A DNA stretch of 52,383 bases from positions 1-52,383 of the forward strand of contig JAKAFK010000017.1 of the NCBI GenBank assembly GCA_021817985.1. The letters run 5' to 3'. The stretch comes from Pseudomonadota bacterium. Lineage in GTDB: Bacteria > Pseudomonadota > Gammaproteobacteria > Burkholderiales > JAKAFK01. Both the position numbers and the translations under genes were made by a program. Position 1 is the first letter of the stretch. Every line of letters starts with the position of its first letter. The notes beneath the pieces were generated by a model. The model was given only the letters and a program-made list of their open reading frames with translations. It was not told where the DNA came from and did no database searches. Of this stretch, positions 45,056 through 52,383 are shown one piece after another.

Positions 45056-45706
45056 ATGATGCGATGCCCACAACGCCACCCGGCGCTCGGCGAGCGCGAC
45101 CCGGATTTCCGACAGGGGACCCGCCGTTTCGCGGCGTCCCGTCACGATCGGCAGCGGGCCGCGCGCCACCCTGCCCTTGGCATCCGTCGGCGAACGAGGG
45201 CCAGTGGCCCTGTGCGGCATCCTACCCAGCCAGGGGCGAATAGCGGGCGCGGCTTCACCCTCATCGAGCTGACGGCCGTCCTCGTGATCGCCGGAATACT
45301 GGCCGCCGTGGCGCTGCCGAGGCTCTTCGACGGGCAGTCCTTCGCGGCGCGCGGCTTCGCTGACCAAGCGGCGTCGACCCTTCGCTATGCGCAGAACGTC
45401 GCAATGACCCAACAGCGCAACGTGTTCGTGCACATCGCCCCCACCCGCCTGACGCTATGCTATGTCCCGGCTTCCCCGTGCCCCGAAGGCCTCGACGTGC
45501 GCGCCCCCTCCGGCGGCGGTGCGGGCATCCGCCCGCCGGATCCCATCCATCTGTCTTCCTCGCGTGCGACCTTTGGCTTTGACCATCAGGGCCGCCCGGT
45601 CGATGCAACGGGCGAGCCCTTGCGTGCGGGAGTGACCGTCGGGATCGAGGGCACGCCGATACGCCTCCTCCACATCGAACGAGAGACCGGCTATGTGCAC
45701 GGCTAG
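45056..45706 (+). CDS. GspH/MshC-like pseudopilin
   Basis: Prepilin-like minor subunit with cleavage site G/FTLIELTAVLVIAGILAAVALPRL and a GspH-type exported part (RYAQNVAMTQQRNVFVHI, CYVPASPCP). In MSHA clusters this position is occupied by MshC. Start is uncertain. ATG at 45056 follows GAGGA at seven bases but gives a leader of about 67 residues. GTG at 45212 gives a conventional 15-residue leader. I show the longer form; the shorter is equally plausible. It lies after a 128-base gap from mshG. The 3' end overlaps mshD by 14 bases. Confidence 0.78.
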   Translation: MMRCPQRHPALGERDPDFRQGTRRFAASRHDRQRAARHPALGIRRRTRASGPVRHPTQPGANSGRGFTLIELTAVLVIAGILAAVALPRLFDGQSFAARGFADQAASTLRYAQNVAMTQQRNVFVHIAPTRLTLCYVPASPCPEGLDVRAPSGGGAGIRPPDPIHLSSSRATFGFDHQGRPVDATGEPLRAGVTVGIEGTPIRLLHIERETGYVHG

Positions 45707-46202
45707 CCTTCGCGCGAAACCCGCGCGGGACACCCAAGCCGGAGCCACGCTCATTGAAGCGGTCATCTTTATCGCCATTGTCGGCATTGCGCTGCCGGCG
45801 ATCTTGCAGGTCATGGATTTCAACGTGCGCCACAGCGCGGATGGCCTGCTGCGCATCCAATCCGCGACACTGGCCGAATCCATGCTGAACGAAATCGAGT
45901 CCAAGGACTTCTGCGCGCCGAGGGGGGGCTTCGAAGGGCCTTATACCCCCGGAAACCGCCGTTTGTTCGACGCGGTCACCGACTACAGGCATTTTTCCAT
46001 GTACCCCGTCACGACGTTGGACGGCACCGTTGTCCCAGGACTCCAAGGCTACCGGGTCAGCGCAGCGGTGACGCCCTCGGCCCTGGGCGGCATTCCGAGC
46101 AGCGCGGCTTACCTCATCACCGTGACCGTCACCGATCCCGGCGGCGAACGGCTCGTGATGTCGGGGTACCGCGTCAATGATGAGGGACGACGGTGCGGAT
46201 GA
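45693..46202 (+). CDS. mshD: MSHA minor pilin MshD
   Basis: A 169-residue pseudopilin of the MshD type. The leader ends in Gly17, with cleavage G/ATLIEAVIFIAIVGIALPA; Ala at +1 replaces the usual Phe, but Glu at +5 is kept. FNVRHSADGLLRIQSATLAESMLNEI and the AYLITVTVTDPGGE ending match MshD. It overlaps the GspH-type gene upstream and mshO downstream. Minor pilins of this kind prime pilus assembly. Confidence 0.87.
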   Translation: MCTASLRAKPARDTQAGATLIEAVIFIAIVGIALPAILQVMDFNVRHSADGLLRIQSATLAESMLNEIESKDFCAPRGGFEGPYTPGNRRLFDAVTDYRHFSMYPVTTLDGTVVPGLQGYRVSAAVTPSALGGIPSSAAYLITVTVTDPGGERLVMSGYRVNDEGRRCG

Positions 46203-46894
46203 GCACATCCTCTTCATGCCGCCGCCGCGCGCTGCCCGAGTCAGGCGGCCCGCAAAGAGGCTTTACACTGGTCGAACTGATCATCGTCATGGTCATCACC
46301 GGCATCCTGGCGGGCATGGCGGCATCGTTCATCGAGAATCCGGTGCGGGCGTATGTCGAGGCCACCAACCGCGCCGAACTCACCGATATCCTTGCTCTGG
46401 CGACGACACGCATCCGCCGGGACCTCCAACGGGCACTCCCCGGCAGCGTGCGCGTCCGGCAGGCGGGCTCGATCCAGTATCTGGAATTTCAGGAGGAAGG
46501 AGGCCGCAACACGGCAGCATTGGGCCCGACACCCCGACATTTCACCGCCTTTGCCGACGGAACCGGCGATGCCGGCGCTCTCAGGAGGCCAAGCGCCTCC
46601 CGCCCTGAGCATACCGCCTACCGGGTCAGCTACGTCTGTGATCCGGTGGCGGGCACCCTCACGCGGTACTGGAAGGACGCCCCTTCGGCGTCCCAGCCCA
46701 CGCGACTTGCGGCGCCGATATCCCACGCACTGCTGGCCAGCAAAGTCAGCGGGTGCACATTCAAATACGCTCCCGGGTCACGCACCCAAGATGCCCTGGT
46801 CACCGTGCTTCTGCGCGTTTCAGACCGAGATGCCGGGGGCATCCCGCAGTCACTGACCCTATACTCGGAGGACAACATCGGCGATGCTCCCTAG
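46193..46894 (+). CDS. mshO: MSHA minor pilin MshO
   Basis: A 233-residue pseudopilin with cleavage at Gly23/FTLVELIIVMVITGILAGM. NRAELTDILALATTRIRRDLQRALPGSVRV follows, a classic MshO/PilW-like part. Two Cys (VCDP and VSGC) could pair. The start could be GTG at 46193 or ATG at 46199; the latter overlaps the mshD stop as ATGA. It overlaps mshP by 11 bases. It belongs to the minor-pilin tip complex with MshD, MshP and the GspH-type protein. Confidence 0.87.
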   Translation: MRMSTSSSCRRRALPESGGPQRGFTLVELIIVMVITGILAGMAASFIENPVRAYVEATNRAELTDILALATTRIRRDLQRALPGSVRVRQAGSIQYLEFQEEGGRNTAALGPTPRHFTAFADGTGDAGALRRPSASRPEHTAYRVSYVCDPVAGTLTRYWKDAPSASQPTRLAAPISHALLASKVSGCTFKYAPGSRTQDALVTVLLRVSDRDAGGIPQSLTLYSEDNIGDAP

Positions 46895-47441
46895 CGCCCC
46901 AACACGAGGCTTTCGCCGTGCCATGTGCCATCACCCGCACCAGGGCGGCTTCACGCTCGTCGCCGCGATCTTCCTGCTGGTCGTCCTGGCAGCGCTTGGA
47001 ACGTTCCTGGTGGCGGTCTCCACGAGAAGCCAAACAAGCGCCGACCAGTACCTCGAGCGCGGGCGCGCCTATCAAGCCGCCCGTGCAGGCCTGGAGTGGG
47101 AAATGTACGAACTTGCCACCCATGATGGGCGTTGTATTCCTCCCGCCGTCCTCAGCGCCAGCACGGCCACCCTTGCGGATTTCCGCATCCAAGTGGCCTG
47201 CGAGCCCCGTCCGGGCTCCGCCTTCCAGGGGCCGCCCAGCGCGAAAGGGATGCACGCCTGCCTCCTCACGTCGCGTGCAACCCGTTCACGACCCGGCGCC
47301 ATAGATTTCGTCGCCCGCGAACTTCATCTGACCGTCCCGGGGTGCGCCGTTCCTGCCGGGGAGACTGCAAGCGGAGCGTCTTTGTCGCGGATGTCGTCGG
47401 CGGGGCACGCGACGGGATACTTGCGCGCGCACCTCCCTTGA
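46884..47441 (+). CDS. mshP: MSHA biogenesis protein MshP
   Basis: A 185-residue PilX-like protein. Leader to Gly22, then G/FTLVAAIFLLVVLAALGTFLV. This helix has Ala instead of Glu at +5, as MshP normally does. AYQAARAGLEWEMYE and the CEPRPGS region follow; the domain appears to end at FVARELHLTVPG. About 30 further residues (Ser/Gly/Ala-rich) extend past that point, perhaps after loss of the ancestral stop. No MshQ follows. The next gene is the opposite-strand SARP-like regulator. Confidence 0.82.
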   Translation: MLPSAPTRGFRRAMCHHPHQGGFTLVAAIFLLVVLAALGTFLVAVSTRSQTSADQYLERGRAYQAARAGLEWEMYELATHDGRCIPPAVLSASTATLADFRIQVACEPRPGSAFQGPPSAKGMHACLLTSRATRSRPGAIDFVARELHLTVPGCAVPAGETASGASLSRMSSAGHATGYLRAHLP

Positions 47442-47541
47442 GGGGCGATCTTTGGGAGGTGGTCGGGTCGGCGCTCGCTTTCCCCCGACGGCGCTGGATC
47501 GCGCCCGTCGGCGCGTCCTTCCGATCGGCCGGGTTCGCCGA

Positions 47542-48993
47542 TCACGCCTGGGGAGTGGGCAGCGCGTGGGTTGTCGGAGCCGGGAGCCACCGAACAGGGA
47601 TCACAGTGCCACACACCGTGATGACGGTTGCCGGCTCGCCCCGCGCAGACGGGGGCGTCCTTAGAGCCAGGCGCGACACCGCCTCGGTCAGCACGACGCC
47701 ACTTCTTTGATCATTATGCCGTGCGGCGGTACGGGCGATCTGCGGCACGAGGCCCACCGCCAATTTCCCGGATGGATCCACCAGCATCTGCCCACAATCG
47801 ATCCCTAAGAAGATCGGCCGGTGCGGTGTGGCGCCACGACGAAGCGCAAAGGCTGCGGCGAGGCCACGCTCGACGGCATCCTCGGGCAGGGAATGCGCAT
47901 GAAAACGCATCTCGATCACCCCATCCGCCCCCACGTGGAGGAGCCCTCCGTATGCTGGTGCAACCGTTCTCGCAAGGTCCAGGTAATGGACAAGGTGCGC
48001 CTCGATCGCCGCGGCATCCATTTCATGCAGCGGCTTCGCCGGCGCCGCGGCGAGCACGGAGACGAACTGGGGGCGGGTACAGAACGCTTCCGCCTCCACG
48101 TTGGGCTCCATCCAGAAAACGGGCGCAGCCCGTGCACTCTCGCATCCCCGGATGAGCCTGTCGCGCAGGGCGATGATGGCGGACCGGGAGGTGCCCACAT
48201 CTTCCGCCAGTCGCCGGCTGTAGGAATCAAATGTCGCCAAGGCTTCGGCACCGCCGCCGCAAGCTTCGAACTGGCGCATGAGCGCAAGGTGTGCAGCCTC
48301 TCCGAGCGGGCGCGCAATCGCCCATTTCATGGCCCAAAGAAGCGCCTCACGTGCGCCCTTCGACCGGATCATCCCATCGAGAACGGCAGAAAACACGTGA
48401 TCCGCGTTTGCGTCCGCATGTCCGCGCTGACGTGCGACCCACGCGTCCCAATGGCGGCCGACCGACGATTCCGCGGCCAGAAAAGAGCCGCGGTACAGCA
48501 TGGCCACCTCGCCCGCATGCGCTGCCCGGCTCATCGTCGCCGCCCGCTCCATGGCGTCAACGTCAAGCCAGATCGGCGCGGACGGCTTCAGGGCGATCAC
48601 GTCGCGCGTCGCGTGAATATAGTCTGCCGCGGGCCCAAGCCATTTCTTGAGCTGGCATAACGCCTGACGCAGACAGCTGTTGGCGGCCTCTTGGCCGGCA
48701 TGGGGCCAAAGCAGGCGGACAAGCTCATCGCGTTTGACAGGCCGGCCCTCGACGGCCAAGTAGGCGAGCAGCAAACGGACATGCCGGTAGCGCAAGGTAC
48801 GGATTTCGCCATCGACGCTGGCCTGCATTTCGCCGAGCAGGCGAATGGCAAGGCCTTCTGCCGGTTCAGACCATGCGCTCGCCCCCCTTGCCACAACTTC
48901 GCGGTGCGGTAAGGAGCCGGCCGGCAACGGGCTCGCTGATACGGGGAGCACGCAGCACAAATCCCCGGAGCTATGCGGTTTTTGAACTCTCAT
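47542..48993 (-). CDS. SARP/BTAD-type regulator with degenerate cyclase-like domain
   Basis: A 483-residue transcription factor. Residues 48-140 form an OmpR-like winged helix (IRLLGEMQASVDGE, LLAYLAVEGRPVKRDELVRL). Residues 144-290 are a bacterial transcriptional activator (BTAD) domain of SARP/HilA type. Residues 308-445 resemble a class III nucleotidyl cyclase core (APAYGGLLHVGADGVIEM, FLGIDCGQMLV, ARTAARHNDQRSGVVLTEAV). The metal-binding Asp of the usual FADI stretch is replaced by LAAAP, so it should be inactive and may sense a nucleotide. The ATG at 48993 is preferred; an upstream start adds 44 residues. It interrupts the msh operon. Confidence 0.83.
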   Translation of the reverse strand: MRVQKPHSSGDLCCVLPVSASPLPAGSLPHREVVARGASAWSEPAEGLAIRLLGEMQASVDGEIRTLRYRHVRLLLAYLAVEGRPVKRDELVRLLWPHAGQEAANSCLRQALCQLKKWLGPAADYIHATRDVIALKPSAPIWLDVDAMERAATMSRAAHAGEVAMLYRGSFLAAESSVGRHWDAWVARQRGHADANADHVFSAVLDGMIRSKGAREALLWAMKWAIARPLGEAAHLALMRQFEACGGGAEALATFDSYSRRLAEDVGTSRSAIIALRDRLIRGCESARAAPVFWMEPNVEAEAFCTRPQFVSVLAAAPAKPLHEMDAAAIEAHLVHYLDLARTVAPAYGGLLHVGADGVIEMRFHAHSLPEDAVERGLAAAFALRRGATPHRPIFLGIDCGQMLVDPSGKLAVGLVPQIARTAARHNDQRSGVVLTEAVSRLALRTPPSARGEPATVITVCGTVIPVRWLPAPTTHALPTPQA

Positions 48994-49072
48994 CGCAATT
49001 TTTTCTTTGTTATCTTGGACGGAATCGCGTAGCGCGAATCTCTGACACCCTTGCGACACAACCTTAAGGGTC

Positions 49073-49094
49073 GATCGTAAGAAGATCGTAAGAA
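49073..49094. repeat. Tandem 11-bp direct repeat upstream of the SARP-like gene
   Basis: GATCGTAAGAA occurs twice head to tail, followed by a partial third GATC. On the minus strand it reads TTCTTACGATC, sharing CTTA..CG with the flp repeat CACTTAACGGA. It lies 80 bases upstream of the SARP-like start and 450 bases upstream of mshI. No -10 with 8-bp spacing was found on either side. Confidence 0.85.
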
Positions 49095-49098
49095 GATC

Positions 49099-49543
49099 CC
49101 GATCGGTTCCTGCCAATCGCGCCATCGACCTTTTCGTCCAACCGTTGCCATGTCAACACCCGAGGGACGGCGACGTGCCCAAGAATCGAGGCGCGGTCTA
49201 ACGGGACCGGTTCTAACACCAAGGCGAGATCACACTCCCGCAGGGATAAGGGAACGCCGCCGGGCGCCTCTTTTGGGTTGACCCATGCCCCTCTGGCGCG
49301 GCCACCGATAATGTGCTCTAATCCAAACTCGTGGTAGGGTCATGGGCAAGCGCCGTTGGCAGACGCGACAAGGACTTGAGGTTTTGTTGCCGGACGCTTG
49401 ACATTGCGGCGCCGTCCGCGCGGTGAGCGCAACCCATGGCCGTTGCCCGAAATGCGCGGCTTAGGGAACGGCCGCGGGGCGGGCGTGCACACAGGCCGCC
49501 TTCAAGATGGACTCAACAATAGGGAAAAGACATCATCGGCCAC
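49099..49543. other. Non-coding region between the SARP-like gene and mshI
   Basis: No recognisable gene in 445 bases. It presumably holds the promoter for mshI and its partner genes. TTGACC (near 49276) and TTGACA (near 49398) are -35-like, but no -10 lies at a 16-18 base spacing. Divergent control from here is possible. Confidence 0.4.
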
Positions 49544-50548
49544 ATGAACGACGTCACGCTGGAACTGAGCTCGCCACGGGGTGTTGCTGCTTTTCGCCGC
49601 CCGCGCGTCGACATGCCTTCCTTTTTTCGTCAGCGACCTCGGCATGAGCAAATGGTCGTCACGTTGTCCCCGGCCAGCGTGGGTTTTGTGCAAGTACGAC
49701 GAACGGGGGGGAAACCCGCCGTGACGCGATTCGAGCTCCACGAGATCGACGCCTCGAATGCAAGCCCGCTGCGAACGCTTGGGCGCAAGCTGCGGGTAGA
49801 CCGCTACCGCATGGCCACGCTCCTGAATGCGGGCGAATATCAAATGATATCCATCGAAGCGCCCAACGTGCCGCCGAACGAACTCAGGGATGCCGTGCGC
49901 TGGCGTGTCAAGGATCTTGTCAACCACCCCGTCGAGGACATCACCATCGATGTTCTGAAGGTTCCGGGCACCGGGGGCGCATCCTCCAGGAACCGCTGGA
50001 TGTATGCTGCCGTGGCCCACAACGACATCATCCGCGCGCGCATGAAGTTGTTTCAGGACGCCAAATACGACTTGTCGGTCATCGACATCCCGGAAATGGC
50101 ACAGCGAAACGTCGCAGCCCTTTTGGAAGCCCCGGGGCAATGCCTTGCACTTTTGTCTTTCGACGAGGCCAGCGCCCTCCTTACCATCACCTTGGAGGGC
50201 GAACTGTATTTTTCCCGCAGGCTGAGCATTGCCGGCCCCCAGTTCACCCAGGCCGACGAGGCGGAAAGGCAGCTCAATCGCCTCACGATTGAGCTGCAGC
50301 GTTCATTGGACCACTTCGATCGCCAGTTTGCTTTCCTTGCCATCACCCGACTGGTGCTCGCTCCTCTGCCAGACGCCCCTAAGGTCGCGCAGGCCATCGC
50401 CCGGGATATCTCCCTCCCCGTCGACGCGCTTGATCTCGGTGATATCTTCGACCTGTCCCAGGCTCCCGAACTCAAGAAGCCGCACCAGCAATCCCGCTTC
50501 TTTCTTGCGCTAGGCGCCGGTCTGCGCCTGGAGGAACCAGCAACTTGA
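49544..50548 (+). CDS. mshI: MSHA biogenesis protein MshI (PilM-like)
   Basis: A 334-residue cytosolic actin-like-fold protein of the PilM/MshI type. Its core begins HEQMVVTLSPASVGFVQVRR and continues with APNVPPNELRDAVRWRVKDL. LDHFDRQFAFLAITRLVLAPL and the C-terminal QSRFFLALGAGLRLEE match MshI. The first 22 residues are not conserved, so ATG at 49613 is an alternative start. The stop overlaps the TTG start of the next gene. PilM-like proteins couple the cytoplasmic machinery to PilN/PilO-like proteins. Confidence 0.85.
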   Translation: MNDVTLELSSPRGVAAFRRPRVDMPSFFRQRPRHEQMVVTLSPASVGFVQVRRTGGKPAVTRFELHEIDASNASPLRTLGRKLRVDRYRMATLLNAGEYQMISIEAPNVPPNELRDAVRWRVKDLVNHPVEDITIDVLKVPGTGGASSRNRWMYAAVAHNDIIRARMKLFQDAKYDLSVIDIPEMAQRNVAALLEAPGQCLALLSFDEASALLTITLEGELYFSRRLSIAGPQFTQADEAERQLNRLTIELQRSLDHFDRQFAFLAITRLVLAPLPDAPKVAQAIARDISLPVDALDLGDIFDLSQAPELKKPHQQSRFFLALGAGLRLEEPAT

Positions 50549-51132
50549 GCAGCCAGATCAACCTCTTCGACCCGCGGCTGCGTCCGCCTAGGCAATTGTT
50601 TTCAGCCGCTGTCATGGCGGCAGCGCTGAGCATCCTCTTCCTGGCGCTTGTCATTGTCTATGGGGCCGCGCAGTACAAGACGTCTCAGCTGCAAAAGGAG
50701 ATGGCCCACTCCACAGGCGAGTTGGCGAGCGCGCAGACAAGCCTTGCCCAGTTGGCGGCGAGACTGCCCGTCGGCCCACAAGGGCAGCCCGATCGCCCAC
50801 GCGCGGTGCGCGCGGCCGCGGCCCTAGACGCCGCCCGAGACGGGTATGCATCCTACCTGGAGATGTTCGCTCGTCATCGACTCCCGGGCGTGTCAATCAC
50901 AAGCATCGCCATTGCAGGCGCAGACCACGAAATGATCATTCGGGGCAAGGCGGCCTCGGCCGCGCTGGTGCCGCGCTATCTTCGCGAGCTCGCCAAGGAG
51001 AAATTGATGCACGGCGCGAGCTTTGCCGTGCTCGATTTGCATCGCCCGCAAACCGATCCGGCGCCACCGGCCATGCGAGCGCCTCATGTGGTTTTCGAAC
51101 TGCGCACAACAACCGGGGCGAGAACGCAATGA
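50545..51132 (+). CDS. PilN-like MSHA protein (MshI2)
   Basis: A 195-residue bitopic inner-membrane protein. It begins SSQINLFDPRLRP, the PilM-binding motif of PilN proteins, followed by one transmembrane helix (about residues 22-42) and a periplasmic coiled-coil plus small domain. The start is TTG at 50545, overlapping the mshI stop as TTGA, with GGAGG about nine bases upstream. In other msh loci this position holds a second MshI-type PilN protein. Confidence 0.83.
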   Translation: MSSQINLFDPRLRPPRQLFSAAVMAAALSILFLALVIVYGAAQYKTSQLQKEMAHSTGELASAQTSLAQLAARLPVGPQGQPDRPRAVRAAAALDAARDGYASYLEMFARHRLPGVSITSIAIAGADHEMIIRGKAASAALVPRYLRELAKEKLMHGASFAVLDLHRPQTDPAPPAMRAPHVVFELRTTTGARTQ

Positions 51133-51809
51133 GACAACGGATTGCCTCTTGGGCCGGTCGTGTGGATGCGTTGAGCCTGCGCGAACGCGTCCTGATCTTC
51201 GCGGGTGCCGCCGCCCTCCTCATCGCGTCGTTCAACGCCCTCTTCCTAAGCCCGCTTCTCGCCCACAAAGAAGCGCTCTCCGCGGCGTTGACACAACGCC
51301 GGACCGCCGCGTCCCAGGCAAATGCAGAAATTTCCGCCGTCGACCGGCAACTGGCGGCCGCGGCGCACTCGCACGGAGGCCTTACCGGCCATCGTCCGCA
51401 AGGAAACCTTGTCGCCGTGTCCCCCATGCCGGCCTCACGCCAGAACGGGCTGATGTCTCCGCAACAAATGCCCGCCTTCTTGCAAGCTCTCTTGACACAT
51501 GGGCCGGCCGTCACGGTGATTTCCCTCACCACACAGGCCCCGCTTCCTCTCAAGGAACCCGGCCAGGTAGCGACCGAGAGCGTAGCGGACGGCATGGGAG
51601 CGCAGAACGTCGCCTTCTACGGACACAAACTGGAACTCAAACTGTCCGGCTCCGACTCGGACTTGCGCGCCTACCTGGAAGCCTTGCAACGCCAGCCTTG
51701 GCCCATTTACTGGGCGGGTATCAGAATCGACGCCTCACGCTCTCACAACGCAACGCTCACGTTGACCATATACACGTTAAGCCCGGACAAGACGTGGCTT
51801 ACGCTTTAA
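51129..51809 (+). CDS. mshJ: MSHA biogenesis protein MshJ (GspM/PilO-like)
   Basis: A 226-residue bitopic inner-membrane protein. A transmembrane helix lies at about residues 23-44 after RERVLIFAGAAALLIASFNAL. A coiled-coil (QANAEISAVDRQLAAAA) and a ferredoxin-like domain follow, ending VTLTIYTLSPDKTW-like (LTLTIYTLSPDKTWLTL), as MshJ does. It overlaps the previous gene by four bases. In complete clusters mshK, mshL (secretin), mshM and mshN follow; here the operon stops and mobile DNA begins. Confidence 0.83.
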   Translation: MRQRIASWAGRVDALSLRERVLIFAGAAALLIASFNALFLSPLLAHKEALSAALTQRRTAASQANAEISAVDRQLAAAAHSHGGLTGHRPQGNLVAVSPMPASRQNGLMSPQQMPAFLQALLTHGPAVTVISLTTQAPLPLKEPGQVATESVADGMGAQNVAFYGHKLELKLSGSDSDLRAYLEALQRQPWPIYWAGIRIDASRSHNATLTLTIYTLSPDKTWLTL

Positions 51810-52109
51810 TACGGAAACGAGCGCGAGGATTCGCGATCCGACTTCGCGACCTCGCCCTTTACCCTCAAGGCGCCTGCGCCGACCGCCGGATCCGCGCACC
51901 GATGGCGGCTCCTCATGTGCATCGACGAGTTTCCGCAGCTGGGGAAACTCAATTTCTTTCAGGACCAGCTGGCATTCGTGCGTGGCTACCGTAATTCCAG
52001 CATGGATGCCGGGATAGTAACCCCCATAAACCCTTGTCGACAGCAGTTCTTCGCAAAACCATTGTCTCACAAGGGTTCCGGGCCGTCTGCTATCCCAAAT
52101 TCACCGTAG
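51810..52109 (+). pseudogene. Remnant of a TraG/VirD4-type coupling protein
   Basis: The frame directly after the mshJ stop encodes HRWRLLMCIDEFPQLGKLNF and then FQDQLAFVRGY (51897-51989). This is the Walker B region of TraG/VirD4 coupling ATPases of conjugation systems (family pattern RLLLMIDEFPALGRL, then GY). Nothing similar precedes or follows beyond a short SDF segment, and no start, Walker A or C-terminus is present. It is a decayed fragment from an integrative or conjugative element. Confidence 0.6.
52029..52077. repeat. Nine-base inverted repeat near the relic
   Basis: AACCCTTGT (52029-52037) and ACAAGGGTT (52069-52077) are perfect inverted repeats with 31 bases between them. They could be a hairpin or ends of a deleted small element. 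No tyrosine recombinase gene is in the window. Confidence 0.45.
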
Positions 52110-52262
52110 TCATCCAACGAAGAGCCTAGAATTAATTGCATAGCGTTTGCCATTTCTTAATGGCACGACGGATGGCGCGATGGGCTCGGCAGCTTGCCGC
52201 CATGCGCAGCATTCCAACCATTGTCCCTTATGCTTTCTTCTTTCCAAGATAAAAGACCCCGA

Positions 52263-52383
52263 TGGCCACCTCAAATTCCCCCACCTGTGGCCGGGTCAAA
52301 TTCCCCCAGGCAGGACGGGTGGATTGTCAGGCATTTGATGCTTCGATGGCAAGGCGTGCAGCGGCTTCCTTGAGCCGGTAGCT
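52263..52383. mobile_element. End of an IS21-family insertion sequence
   Basis: From TGGCCACC on, the sequence has two copies of TCAAATTCCCCCA (52271-52283 and 52296-52308), separated by 12 bases. Multiple terminal repeats with 5'-TG ends are typical of IS21 family elements. The C-terminus of istB follows on the minus strand and runs off the window, so this is the istB-side end. The target duplication cannot be assessed. Confidence 0.75.
52327..52383 (-). CDS. istB: IS21 helper ATPase IstB, C-terminal tail only
   Basis: Only the last 18 codons plus the stop are in the window (SYRLKEAAARLAIEASNA). SYRLK with an Ala/Arg-rich end resembles the last residues of IstB helper ATPases. The call rests mostly on its position next to the terminal repeats. 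The rest of istB and istA should lie beyond the right edge. Confidence 0.6.
   Translation of the reverse strand, partial: SYRLKEAAARLAIEASNA

Noticed and set aside
51777-52070. Minus-strand open frame of 97 codons after mshJ
   Set aside because: The plus strand here encodes a coupling-protein motif (CIDEFPQLGKL), while the minus frame has no family signal.
1-52383. CRISPR arrays, tRNA and rRNA genes
   Set aside because: No regularly spaced repeats and no tRNA or rRNA motifs were seen by eye on either strand. A dedicated scan could still find a degenerate tRNA.

Overview
The window comes from a high-GC proteobacterium, most likely a beta- or gammaproteobacterium. It carries mlaA, rhlE, mtfA, rmuC, typA, purT, the tesA/ybbA/ybbP group, selD/selU (mnmH) and ispDF, all compactly arranged with many start/stop overlaps. 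I see no rRNA, tRNA or CRISPR array. The species cannot be named from the sequence alone.

Left part (1-25.4 kb) is housekeeping. It holds a truncated GGDEF-EAL c-di-GMP protein, the outer-membrane lipid-asymmetry lipoprotein MlaA, RhlE, MtfA, RmuC, TypA, a group II truncated haemoglobin coupled to PurT, an FtsX-type ABC exporter (YbbAP) whose ATPase start codon overlaps the divergent tesA start codon, an OmpR-type two-component system, SelD and the divergent tRNA 2-selenouridine synthase, a host-attachment-family protein, and a TPR/ATP-grasp-like protein. A decayed patch follows with an EAL-domain remnant and a frameshifted ynfA. Next come a cobalt/nickel efflux unit (DmeR-DmeF) with a plausible operator, then thpR-ispF-ispD.

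Right part (25.9-51.8 kb) is almost entirely two type IV filament systems placed end to end. An MSHA-type major pilin gene (25.9 kb) is followed by a structured non-coding stretch and a Tad (Flp, type IVc) operon: flp, a TadG-like and a TadE-like protein, a secreted protein, a second Flp-like pilin, cpaB, cpaC, an FHA-domain fusion of cpaF, tadB, tadC, a DUF192 gene, tadD and tadE. A secreted repeat protein and a lipoprotein lead into an MSHA operon: mshE (with c-di-GMP-binding MshEN repeats), mshG, a GspH-type pseudopilin, mshD, mshO and mshP. A SARP/BTAD-type regulator fused to a degenerate nucleotide-cyclase-like domain sits in the opposite strand inside this operon. After it the operon resumes with mshI, a PilN-like gene and mshJ. 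No tadZ/cpaE, no prepilin peptidase, and no mshL/mshM/mshN are present.

The most interesting regulatory signal is a perfect tandem 11-bp repeat upstream of flp, with a weak -35/-10 pair placed as SARP-activated promoters are. A second 11-bp tandem repeat lies upstream of the SARP-like gene. The right edge carries a fragment of a TraG/VirD4 coupling protein and the end of an IS21-family element with the tail of istB, so the msh cluster appears to be cut off by mobile DNA.
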